Counted from the first letter of the stretch, positions 1 to 6,202 are shown. The stretch is 7,575 bases of DNA from Candidatus Omnitrophota bacterium (GCA_029557025.1 JAKPRU010000078.1:1-7575), one strand, 5' to 3'. Numbers and translations: made by a program. Notes: generated by a model from the letters alone, not told the origin.

Positions 1-517
1 CCTCCGCCGTCTCCACGCCGATCAGCCCGCCACCGATAATCACGGCTTTTTTACTGCCATTGGCCAACACGGAGCGAATCGCCTCGCAGTCCTCGATGCT
101 GTGCAGGGTAAAAACCTTCTTATGGTCGATACCGGGGATGGGCGGAATAACGGGCTTTGCGCCGGTTGCCAGAACCAGCTTGTCATAAGGCAGAGAGAGG
201 GACTCGCCGGTTTGAAGATTCTTCGCCTCAACTTGCCTGGATTTCCGATCAATTCTGAGGGCCTCGGTGCGTGTCAAAACCCTGACGCCCTTGACCTTGT
301 CGAAGAAAGCGGGATCGCGCGGGACTCCGATGGGCGTCGAAAAAAGTTCTTTCCGGTCCCCGACCACATCGGAGAGATAGTAAGGCAATCCGCAACCGGC
401 AAAGGAGATGAATTGACCTTTGTCCAGAACCGTTACCTCCGCATTCGGGCGCAAACGGATGATTTTGGACGCGGTTTTCGGACCCGCCGCGACTGCACCA
501 ATGACAACAACCTTCAT
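1..517 (-). CDS. FAD/NAD(P)-dependent disulfide oxidoreductase, CoA-disulfide reductase/NADH oxidase-like (3' end outside window)
   Basis: The visible 172 residues are the N-terminal part of a two-dinucleotide-domain flavoprotein. Residues 1-17 form the beta-alpha-beta FAD site with the sequence GAVAAG. Residues 38-48 (ISFAGCGLPYY) carry the single redox cysteine, Cys42, in the position used by CoA-disulfide reductases and NADH oxidases, instead of the CxxxxC pair of glutathione or lipoamide reductases. Residues 114-121 (LVLATGAK) are the second FAD-contacting motif. Residues 162-167 (GGGLIG) begin the NAD(P)H domain, where the window ends. The ATG at 515-517 follows AGGAG at 526-530 with 8 bases between, so the start is well supported. 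Family members reduce CoA disulfides, per- or polysulfides, or oxygen in the cytoplasm. The substrate cannot be chosen here, and a C-terminal rhodanese domain, if present, would lie outside the window. The nearest upstream gene on this strand is the tRNA nucleotidyltransferase, 281 bases away. Confidence 0.88.
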   Translation of the reverse strand, partial: MKVVVIGAVAAGPKTASKIIRLRPNAEVTVLDKGQFISFAGCGLPYYLSDVVGDRKELFSTPIGVPRDPAFFDKVKGVRVLTRTEALRIDRKSRQVEAKNLQTGESLSLPYDKLVLATGAKPVIPPIPGIDHKKVFTLHSIEDCEAIRSVLANGSKKAVIIGGGLIGVETAE

Positions 518-798
518 ATCTGTTTCTCCTTACAAGGATTTGGATGGGATGTATTTGTGGAACATAAGATGGAAACCTGTGGCGCCCTCTTGTGAATACC
601 GGAGGGGATTTTGGCAGACAATGAGTCTCCCGGGAACGTGGAGTATTTGAGGTGTATTTCTGCCCGGCTCGTATTCGCGTACTCCGCTGTTCCTATGTTT
701 CCGGTCCAAATACTGGGACGGTTGGGGCGAGGGGCCGGTTATCCCGTGGCGTTTCCTTCCTCCAATAATCTTCATCGGTCCGACTCGTTCCATTGCTG
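518..798. other. Intergenic gap between tRNA nucleotidyltransferase and flavoprotein genes
   Basis: I find no recognisable gene, RNA or terminator in these 281 bases. On the minus strand one frame stays open from an ATG at 793 to TAA at 530-532 (87 codons), starting 5 bases after the upstream stop. It lacks a Shine-Dalgarno site, is rich in Arg, Pro, Gly and Ser with almost no Ala, and matches nothing I know, so I do not call it a gene. A weak dyad, GGAGTA (640-645) with TACTCC (679-684), is the only inverted repeat noted, and it lacks the T run of an intrinsic terminator. Whether the flavoprotein gene has its own promoter here is undecided. Confidence 0.4.
526..530 (-). promoter_or_regulatory. 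Ribosome binding site of the flavoprotein gene
   Basis: AGGAG on the minus strand lies 8 bases before the ATG at 517. It is a near-consensus Shine-Dalgarno site and fixes the start codon. Confidence 0.7.
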
Positions 799-2208
799 CT
801 ATTTTTTCCCTTTCGCTCTCGCCAGATCCTCGGCCAGGGGCAACAGGAATTCGCGTGTGTTGAGGGATGGATCATCGAGAACCCTCTCCAAGAGGGTATG
901 CAATATGTCGGAAAAGATCGGACCGGGACTCAGGCCCATCTCAATGAGGTCTTTTCCGCCGATGGCGAGGTCCGTGATCTTGAGTGCATCCATATCCCGC
1001 TCGATCCGTCGGATGGTTCGGATGACATGATACAGGCCCGGTTCCAGTCCGGGGCCTTTGAGTGTGTTGGCTTTCCGGTCGGCGATGCGAATTCGCAGGA
1101 AGGAGCGGATATTCTCCCGGCCCACGCGGCGCATCAGGCGACGAATGGAACCCGCCGAGGCATCGGGTCCCAGTGGAACCATGTGGTTCTCGATCATTTG
1201 TCGCGCCAGATCGATGTCGCGAGTGGGGAATCGCAATCGGTTCAGAATTGCCGCCGCTTTGTCTGCGCTTGAAAACTGGTGGCCGTAAAAGACATAATCC
1301 TCCTGGTCTTTCATCCACCGTTTGCGCTCCGGTTTTCCCAAGTCATGGAATAAGGCAATCAGTCGTAATAAGGGGTATCGGGGGTGAATAGCGTCCGCTG
1401 TTTTGAGAGAGTGCATTCCCACATCATCGGAATGGAACTGATTTTGTTCCACACCGAAACAAGCCTCCAACTCTGGGAGAATCTCGTGCATCAGGCCGGT
1501 TTTTTTCATCAGAAGAAGCCCGTAGGATGGCCGGGGGCAGGTCATCAATTTCAGCAGCTCGTCGCGAATCCGTTCTGCCGAAATGTTCTGAATCTTCGGG
1601 GCGTGACGGCGGATAGCCTCCAGTGTGTTTGCCTCCACAGTGGCTTCTGTTTTCGCGGCGAGGCGTGTTGCGCGAAGCATCCGTAGGTAATCCTCGGCGA
1701 ATCGTCGGTCAGGATCGCCGACCGCTCGGATAACATTTTTCCGCAGATCTTCCAGGCCATTGAACAGGTCCATAATCTCCCCGGAGGACAAATCCACCGC
1801 GAGCGCGTTGATGGTGAAATCGCGACGTTCCAGGTCCTCTTCAATGGAATCGGCAAACGTGACCTGGCAATGCCTTCCATCCTCATAGATCCCGTCCGAG
1901 CGGAACGTGGTGATCTCGACATTCAGTCGTTCGCGCACGGCCATCACTGTGCCGTGCTCAATTCCGACCGGAATGGCGGTGATCCCGGCAGACCGCAGTG
2001 TCGCCAGCACAGTTCGCGGACGGCATCGCGTGGCCAGGTCCCAGTCCTCGCCATGAATCAGATCCGGGATATCCTCGCCTCGACGATAGCCCTCCAGGAT
2101 ACTGTCGCGGACCATCCCGCCCACCAGGTACACCGGTTCCGGCGCCAGAAGGTCCCGGATCTCCTTCACAAACGGGCACAGTTGCGACAGATCAAATCGA
2201 ATCGACAT
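799..2208 (-). CDS. tRNA nucleotidyltransferase (CCA-adding / poly(A) polymerase family) with HD domain
   Basis: The enzyme adds CCA, or only the final A, to tRNA 3' ends from CTP/ATP in the cytoplasm. The class II nucleotidyltransferase head has VGGMVRD at residues 29-35 and the metal-binding pair Asp55/Asp57 in EDWDLAT. It also has VGIEHGTVMA near 81-90, RRDFTINALA at 128-137, and the base-selecting EDYLRMLRA at 172-180. An HD phosphohydrolase-type domain follows, with His266, His288-Asp289 in LFHDLGK, a GH pair near 309-310 and His342 in ENH. The 469-residue length fits a bacterial enzyme with an HD domain. I chose ATG at 2206-2208 because GAAGG at 2217-2221 precedes it by 8 bases; a TTG five codons upstream is the alternative. 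The loop between VGGMVRD and DWD is about ten residues longer than usual. CCA-adding versus A-adding cannot be told from sequence alone. Stop is TAG at 799-801. Confidence 0.93.
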   Translation of the reverse strand: MSIRFDLSQLCPFVKEIRDLLAPEPVYLVGGMVRDSILEGYRRGEDIPDLIHGEDWDLATRCRPRTVLATLRSAGITAIPVGIEHGTVMAVRERLNVEITTFRSDGIYEDGRHCQVTFADSIEEDLERRDFTINALAVDLSSGEIMDLFNGLEDLRKNVIRAVGDPDRRFAEDYLRMLRATRLAAKTEATVEANTLEAIRRHAPKIQNISAERIRDELLKLMTCPRPSYGLLLMKKTGLMHEILPELEACFGVEQNQFHSDDVGMHSLKTADAIHPRYPLLRLIALFHDLGKPERKRWMKDQEDYVFYGHQFSSADKAAAILNRLRFPTRDIDLARQMIENHMVPLGPDASAGSIRRLMRRVGRENIRSFLRIRIADRKANTLKGPGLEPGLYHVIRTIRRIERDMDALKITDLAIGGKDLIEMGLSPGPIFSDILHTLLERVLDDPSLNTREFLLPLAEDLARAKGKK

Positions 2209-2216
2209 GGTTTGCG

Positions 2217-2221
2217 CCTTC
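2217..2221 (-). promoter_or_regulatory. Ribosome binding site of the tRNA nucleotidyltransferase gene
   Basis: GAAGG on the minus strand is 8 bases before the ATG at 2208. It favours that codon over the in-frame TTG at 2223, which has only a purine-rich stretch upstream. Confidence 0.55.
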
Positions 2222-2238
2222 AATCTTCTTTTTTGCAG

Positions 2239-2247
2239 AGTCTAACA
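2239..2247 (-). promoter_or_regulatory. Possible extended -10 promoter of the tRNA nucleotidyltransferase gene
   Basis: On the minus strand TGTTAGACT fits an extended -10 pattern (TGn followed by TAGACT, four of six matches to TATAAT). It would place transcription start about 24 bases before the ATG at 2208. I found no convincing -35 box, so this is a weak call. Confidence 0.25.
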
Positions 2248-2456
2248 TTGCGGTGCTCTGAATACAGACTACGCAGGAGAATGTGCGATTGACCTCTCGA
2301 GCCGACCGGAGTATCCTGACAACGTTACAGACCATGTAATTTACCTTCGGGCCGGCAACCATGACCGACGCATTTAAACTTGCGCGCGACCAACGTAAAA
2401 GAAACCTCGCGGTAGAGTATAACAAGAAAAATCCCGATGTTCCGATGCCGCAACAT

Positions 2457-2475
2457 CACAGGCTGGAAGCCTGTG
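2457..2475. repeat. Perfect 8-bp-stem palindrome (dispersed hairpin-type repeat)
   Basis: CACAGGCT, a GGA spacer and AGCCTGTG form an exact inverted repeat with an 8-base-pair stem and 3-base loop. Only one copy is in this window, so its repetitive nature is not shown here. From memory, near-identical GGCTGGAAGCC palindromes occur in many copies in several environmental phyla, where they give spurious peptides such as HRLEACAT or GWKPVP. There is no T run, so it is not a standard intrinsic terminator. Confidence 0.6.
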
Positions 2476-2537
2476 CCACCCGGTTTTCCCTCTCCCACAA
2501 TCCCGGTCCATCCCATTTGCCCTATTCGCCGTATTTG

Positions 2538-2543
2538 TATAGT
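2538..2543 (+). promoter_or_regulatory. Possible -10 element of the GT39 gene
   Basis: TATAGT matches the -10 consensus at five of six positions and lies 20 bases before the ATG at 2564. The best -35 candidate is TTGCCC at 2517-2522, only 15 bases away, so the promoter is weak or depends on an activator. It overlaps the GTATCC-N5-GGATAC dyad. Confidence 0.3.
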
Positions 2544-2550
2544 ATCCATC

Positions 2551-2555
2551 AAGGA
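2551..2555 (+). promoter_or_regulatory. Ribosome binding site in front of ATG 2564
   Basis: AAGGA followed by 8 bases and ATG at 2564-2566 is the only good initiation signal near the start of the glycosyltransferase gene. The GTG at 2631 has none. The site lies in the loop and 3' arm of the dyad GTATCC (2542-2547) / GGATAC (2553-2558), so a transcript started upstream could fold over it. Confidence 0.6.
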
Positions 2556-2563
2556 TACCCCTC

Positions 2564-2630
2564 ATGAATCCCCCCAGAATCGACCCGTTCGGATTTTATT
2601 GCCTGCGCGCTGCTGCTCTGCCTGCTGAAC
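2564..2630 (+). other. Out-of-frame N-terminus of the GT39 gene (C6 run, apparent +1 frameshift)
   Basis: ATG 2564 with its ribosome binding site opens ATG AAT CCC CCC AGA, which stays in the wrong frame. Skipping one C of the run at 2570-2575 joins it to the frame of the main gene. The head then reads MNPPESTRSD, followed by a hydrophobic stretch (FIACALLLCLLNVIILV) that completes a first transmembrane helix otherwise cut short. The main frame is open back to 2568, with TGA at 2565-2567 just before. This may be a sequencing error, a mutation or a +1 slip at CCC-C. The sequence alone does not decide. Confidence 0.6.
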
Positions 2631-3857
2631 GTGATTATTTTGGTGGATATTCGCCATTTTGCGGTACGAAATCTTCATTCGCCGCTGGAAGAGTCGCTTC
2701 AACTTTCTAACTTTATCGTTGAGAATCACCGACTTCCCCAGACTGCTTTCTACCCGCCGGGTATTCCATTATTACTTGCCTTGGCGCAGTCTTTCGGCTG
2801 GAAAGAAATCTATCCCTTTACTTTTAATGCCGTCCTGTTGAACATGGGCATTGTTATTTTCTATGTGTTTGCCCGGCGGCTGCTTGGGAGCGTGTGTTGG
2901 GCATCAGCGGCAGTCCTGCTGATGATTCTTAATCCCTGTTTTGTCTCTACCTCACTCCTCAGCCGGGATACCGCCGCCGAGTTTCTTTTCACCGGCCTGT
3001 TTTTCCTGTTTCTTTTCTGCTTATTGCGAAATGCTTTTCAGAATCAACAGGTCCGTGTTCTGTTTCCGGTCCTGCTGTTTTTGACGTCCGTTGTCCTGGC
3101 GCTTGTGCGTGTGACCGGATTCTTCACCGTTTCGCTACTGTTCGCCGCATGGTTTCTTTTGGAGAAACCGCTTCGCCGTGCTTTCGGCGTTCTTCTTGCG
3201 TTATGGATTGTATTTACCCTGCTGTTTATGCTCCATAACTACCGAATAGTCGGCTCGTTTACCCTTGCCACAAATACGGGGACGAATCTCTACCTCGGAA
3301 ATCACCCGTTCTATCTACACGGGCATCCCCATTACGACATTGACGCGTTTCTGGAAACGGAAAGAGTAAAGAAAGAAATGAGCGAAGACAATGCGCAGGG
3401 TCTCGCGGAGGCGCAATCGGATGCCTATTTCAGAGGGAAAGCCTATGAGTCGATCCGCTCGAATATCCCGGCGTTCCTCTACCGCACTCTCGTGAAAACG
3501 GTCTGGCACTGGTTCAATTTCGAGATCATTCCGAATTACACATCGCAGGCGTATCTCGAGGGTGAGGCAAACCGTATTGTTATTGAAAGCCGGATCGGTT
3601 TGCTCACCGGCCTGACCTACATAATCTATAAATTCCTTTATCTTCCGCTGTTTCTCTGGTCGGTAGTTGTTTTGTTTCAAAAGAAAATCGACGTTCGCCT
3701 GTGGCTGTTTTATCTGCCATATCTCGCGCTCTGGCCGATTGTGGCGCTGACCTTTCCCGACACCCGGTTCAAGATTGTTGCGGAGGTTTGTGTATGGATC
3801 CCGATGATCGCGACGCTGCAGTGGAGGTGGTTTTTGCGCGAACCGCTCTCCCGCTGA
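2631..3857 (+). CDS. Multi-pass membrane glycosyltransferase, GT39/ArnT-like (GT-C fold)
   Basis: The 408 residues counted from GTG 2631 are very hydrophobic, with about eight to ten membrane segments (roughly 64-85, 90-110, 113-133, 142-176, 184-201, 325-350, 356-375, 384-398). After the first helix an outer loop has an acidic pair, Glu20-Glu21, where GT-C enzymes keep their catalytic acid. It is followed by YPPGIPLLLAL, like the PPGYPLLLA of PMT_2 proteins. SRDTAAEFLF at 111-120, TNTGTNLYLGNHPF at 214-227 and the C-terminal PDTRFKIVAEVCVWIP also fit this family. Such enzymes move a sugar from a polyprenyl-phosphate carrier to a glycan, lipid or protein on the outer face of the inner membrane. 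Acceptor and sugar are unknown. The GTG lacks a ribosome binding site and cuts the first helix, so the true start is probably ATG 2564, one base out of frame. The gene stands alone between leftward genes and converges on gmk. Confidence 0.75.
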   Translation: MIILVDIRHFAVRNLHSPLEESLQLSNFIVENHRLPQTAFYPPGIPLLLALAQSFGWKEIYPFTFNAVLLNMGIVIFYVFARRLLGSVCWASAAVLLMILNPCFVSTSLLSRDTAAEFLFTGLFFLFLFCLLRNAFQNQQVRVLFPVLLFLTSVVLALVRVTGFFTVSLLFAAWFLLEKPLRRAFGVLLALWIVFTLLFMLHNYRIVGSFTLATNTGTNLYLGNHPFYLHGHPHYDIDAFLETERVKKEMSEDNAQGLAEAQSDAYFRGKAYESIRSNIPAFLYRTLVKTVWHWFNFEIIPNYTSQAYLEGEANRIVIESRIGLLTGLTYIIYKFLYLPLFLWSVVVLFQKKIDVRLWLFYLPYLALWPIVALTFPDTRFKIVAEVCVWIPMIATLQWRWFLREPLSR

Positions 3858-3921
3858 TCGTCGCCTGTTCACGGCTATCCATGCTCGTCCGGGTTTGTTC
3901 GCTCCAACACACCGGGTCTAC

Positions 3922-4575
3922 CTACGTCTCTTGTTCGGTTTGTTGTAAAGGAGGAAGAATCCCGGCTTTGCGCAGCACCGGCTCCAGATGTTCCCGTTTG
4001 CATCGCTCGGCCGGAATGATATGGCACAGCTGTTCCGCCGCCTGTTCGATTACCCGGTTGACGATCAAGTAATTGTAGTGCTGGATCTGTTCGTATTCAT
4101 ATTCCACAAAGGAGAACCGTTTTCGGATTTGCTCTTCGGTTTCCGTGCCCCGTTTGCAGAGACGTCGGATCAGTTCCTCCCGGCTCGGCGGCAGAATGAA
4201 AACCAGACATGCGGACGGGTAGTGTTTTCGGACACTCAGCCCGCCCTGCACGTCGATTTCCATAATTACATCGCGCCCGGCTTCCAGGTTACGGGCCACC
4301 GGCTCCCGGGGTGTTCCGTATATCTCGCCATAGACCTCCGCCCATTCCAGCAGCGCGCCTTCTTCAATGTGTCGCAACAGAGTAGAGCGATCCACAAAAA
4401 TGTAATCTACTCCATTCCGCTCCCCCGGACGAGGGGCACGCGATGTCATGGAAACCGACAGGAAAATCTCCTGCCGTCGTTTCAGCGCTTCGGCAATGAT
4501 ACTCCCTTTCCCGACCCCTGACGGCCCGGAAATTACTACCGGAATCCCCGGAACAATCAATGACTTATCTTCCAC
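3922..4575 (-). CDS. gmk: Guanylate kinase
   Basis: The enzyme phosphorylates GMP to GDP with ATP in the cytoplasm and is normally essential. The P-loop is GPSGVGKG at residues 17-24. The GMP-binding region reads TSRAPRPGERNGVDYIF at 44-60, with the conserved Arg46, Arg49, Glu52 and Tyr58, and continues through GEIYGT at 83-88 and EIDVQGG at 106-112. The lid is KRGTETEEQIRKR at 141-153, followed by YLIVN at 169-173. Length, 217 residues, is typical with a short Gln/Glu-rich tail. The start is GTG at 4575, with AGGA about 12 bases upstream; an in-frame TTG at codon 6, with GGAAG 8 bases before it, is an alternative giving a shorter head. It lies 46 bases after the stop of the GH28 gene on the same strand, with no terminator seen between, so the two may share a transcript. 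Stop is TAG at 3922-3924. Confidence 0.96.
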   Translation of the reverse strand: MEDKSLIVPGIPVVISGPSGVGKGSIIAEALKRRQEIFLSVSMTSRAPRPGERNGVDYIFVDRSTLLRHIEEGALLEWAEVYGEIYGTPREPVARNLEAGRDVIMEIDVQGGLSVRKHYPSACLVFILPPSREELIRRLCKRGTETEEQIRKRFSFVEYEYEQIQHYNYLIVNRVIEQAAEQLCHIIPAERCKREHLEPVLRKAGILPPLQQTEQET

Positions 4576-4621
4576 AGGTCCCGTTCGTCCTACTGGTCTT
4601 CTTTCTCTTGTCCGCCCGCTT

Positions 4622-6187
4622 TCATTCTCCCTCCTTTACCACTGCCCCCTTCGGGACATCCGGGCCGATCTCTAACTTCTTTCCAGGACTGTTAGCGATC
4701 ACGGAGATCTGCGATGAGTTTTCTCCCTGAACTTTCAGGAACGGGTTCACATTCTCCGGGGCGAAGATCCCATTCAGGAACGCTTTCCGGACATTCTTCA
4801 TCCAAATAAAAGGCGTCGAAACGGGGTTCTCTGCACTGAGGCCGCTCAGATGCAGCTGTTCCAGATCATCGAACAGGAAGGGGGGACGTTGATCCGGCTC
4901 GGCACATCCGACCTGGAAATCCCGCAACAGGATGTTCTTCGCATGACGACAATATAGTCCATAGACCGGCAGTTCGCCGAACATGGTCGCTTCCGGGTAT
5001 TTTTCCTCTACTTCCGGGACCACTCTGTCGATCAAATCGGCGGCCCCCCCCCCTTTGTACCATAACCGGACATTCGAGATGGTAACATTTTCCACGGGAT
5101 GCCCCGGAATACCGGTAATTGAGGACGCCATCGTTCCACCAATCGCTTCCACATTGCTGATGCTGACATTTCGCAGATACCCCGGCACGGGTGTTTCCAT
5201 ATCGCGGCCACGATTACCCAAACGAAGGAAGATCGGGGTTCGGACACCGAGCATGGTGATATTGCTGATGACAACGCCCTCGATTTCGGCGCCGTCTACA
5301 CTCTCCAAAGCAATTCCCGATATGGTGGGACGTGTATCCGGGCTGATCATGACACAATTACTGACGGCGATCCGTTTGAATCCACCACCGGATTCCGTTC
5401 CCAGTTTGAATGAATTACAGCTCGTGACCAGGATGCAGTTGGTGACTACGAGGTTTTCTGTGCTGCGATGTTCTCCGAGGGCGAAACTGCACTTCGGTAC
5501 AATGGCGTCATCCCAGGACTCGATGTGGCAGTTCGAGATACGGACATTCCGGCAGCTGTCCGGGTCGATACCGTCGCAGTAGTTGTTCAAGGCGGTTACA
5601 CCGTCGATGTTCACATAATCGCATCCGAGCAGGCTGATGCAGTAGTTCGGCGAGTTTCGGATGGTGATATCGCGGATGACGATGTCCCGGCAGCGTTTGA
5701 ACGCAATCGGCTTGGGGCCGTGACGTTTTTTCCGGTTGCCGTCGATGGTTCCCTGGCCGAGAATGGCGATTTTCTCCACATTTTCTCCCCAGATCAGGCT
5801 GTAATGGAAATAGGTTGTTTCCTCGTCAGAATCGGTCTTGTAATTCAGTTCTTCATACGGATCGAAATCCTCATTATCGGGACTCTCCAGCAGAGTGGCC
5901 CCAGTATCCAGGTACAGGGTCACATTACTGCGGATATGAAGGCTGCCCGAGATATAATTGCCGGGTGCGAAATAGACCGTGCCGCCGCCCGACTCTGCGC
6001 AGGCATCGATCGCTTTCTGGATGGCCGCAGTATCTTTGGTTTGCCCGTCGCCTGTCGCGCCATATTGTCGAACCTCGAATTGGCCCGCCGCCGCGCCATA
6101 AACCGGGGATCTCTGCGCACACAGGAGGAGGACCGTTCCTGCAACAAACAGGGTCGCAAAAAGGGATTTTCCGACCACACCGGACAT
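4622..6187 (-). CDS. Secreted GH28 (polygalacturonase-like) right-handed beta-helix glycosidase
   Basis: The 521-residue protein begins with a signal peptide (basic GKS, then FATLFVAGTVLLLCA, with likely cleavage near YGAAA). FEVRQYGATGDG at 37-48 is the typical opening of pectate-lyase-superfamily beta-helices, and repeating V-I-S-N-style rungs follow. GH28 marks are CDGIDPDS at 204-211 (Asp205, matching the Asp of NTD) and SWDDA at 224-228 (Asp226-Asp227). Where classic enzymes have GHGxSIGSE, this one has SCNSFKLGTES, with Asn258 instead of His. That variant, with TPIFLRLGNR near 317-326, I associate with a distinct subfamily common in plant-polymer-degrading environmental bacteria. Likely substrate is an acidic or rhamnose-containing polysaccharide, outside the cell or in the periplasm. 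ATG 6187 was chosen because AAAGGAG lies 8 bases upstream and a signal peptide starts there; the longer frame to 6253 does not improve it. Codons 379-381 and the first base of 382 form a ten-G run. Confidence 0.86.
   Translation of the reverse strand: MSGVVGKSLFATLFVAGTVLLLCAQRSPVYGAAAGQFEVRQYGATGDGQTKDTAAIQKAIDACAESGGGTVYFAPGNYISGSLHIRSNVTLYLDTGATLLESPDNEDFDPYEELNYKTDSDEETTYFHYSLIWGENVEKIAILGQGTIDGNRKKRHGPKPIAFKRCRDIVIRDITIRNSPNYCISLLGCDYVNIDGVTALNNYCDGIDPDSCRNVRISNCHIESWDDAIVPKCSFALGEHRSTENLVVTNCILVTSCNSFKLGTESGGGFKRIAVSNCVMISPDTRPTISGIALESVDGAEIEGVVISNITMLGVRTPIFLRLGNRGRDMETPVPGYLRNVSISNVEAIGGTMASSITGIPGHPVENVTISNVRLWYKGGGAADLIDRVVPEVEEKYPEATMFGELPVYGLYCRHAKNILLRDFQVGCAEPDQRPPFLFDDLEQLHLSGLSAENPVSTPFIWMKNVRKAFLNGIFAPENVNPFLKVQGENSSQISVIANSPGKKLEIGPDVPKGAVVKEGE
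5044..5053. repeat. Homopolymer tract: C10 on plus strand, G10 in the GH28 coding strand
   Basis: Ten consecutive C on the plus strand are read as AAA GGG GGG GGG GCC in the GH28 gene (Lys378, Gly379-381, Ala382). At ten residues the gene is in frame. Losing one G gives a stop at 5032-5034, six codons after the tract. Gaining one gives another frame that stops at 4866-4868. It is the longest homopolymer in the window; other G or C runs reach six. Confidence 0.9.
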
Positions 6188-6195
6188 CGGCGATT

Positions 6196-6202
6196 CTCCT
6201 TT
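6196..6202 (-). promoter_or_regulatory. Ribosome binding site of the GH28 gene
   Basis: AAAGGAG on the minus strand, 8 bases before ATG 6187, is the strongest ribosome binding site in the window. It decides the start against two upstream in-frame candidates. Confidence 0.75.

Larger units (their letters stand above)
2209..2563. other. Divergent intergenic region between tRNA nucleotidyltransferase and GT39 genes
   Basis: This gap holds the candidate promoter and ribosome binding site of the leftward gene, a perfect palindromic hairpin at 2457-2475, a second dyad at 2542-2558 and the ribosome binding site of the rightward glycosyltransferase. A plus-strand ORF, 2361-2567 (68 codons, beginning MTDAFKLARDQRK), runs through the palindrome. 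It ends with a TGA overlapping the ATG at 2564 in ATGA, and lies in the same frame as the body of the downstream gene. Its first 29 residues look protein-like, but it has no good ribosome binding site and its second half is palindrome and low-complexity Pro/Ser, so it may be chance or a gene remnant. No tRNA or intrinsic terminator is visible. Confidence 0.5.

Noticed and set aside
611..1391. Several overlapping plus-strand ORFs opposite the tRNA nucleotidyltransferase gene (up to 159 codons)
   Set aside because: They are antisense shadows of a well-supported gene, have no recognisable motifs, and overlap each other in different frames.
2457..2475. Palindrome as an intrinsic terminator or part of a CRISPR array
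   Set aside because: There is no T run after either arm, no second copy with a regular spacer, and it lies between divergent genes, upstream of both.
3315..3872. 185-codon minus-strand ORF opposite the GT39 gene
   Set aside because: It is rich in Arg, Asn and Gln without domain motifs and is antisense to a clear membrane protein, so it is taken as a shadow.
3858..3921. Possible bidirectional terminator between the convergent GT39 and gmk genes
   Set aside because: No GC-rich stem followed by a T run is visible in either direction.
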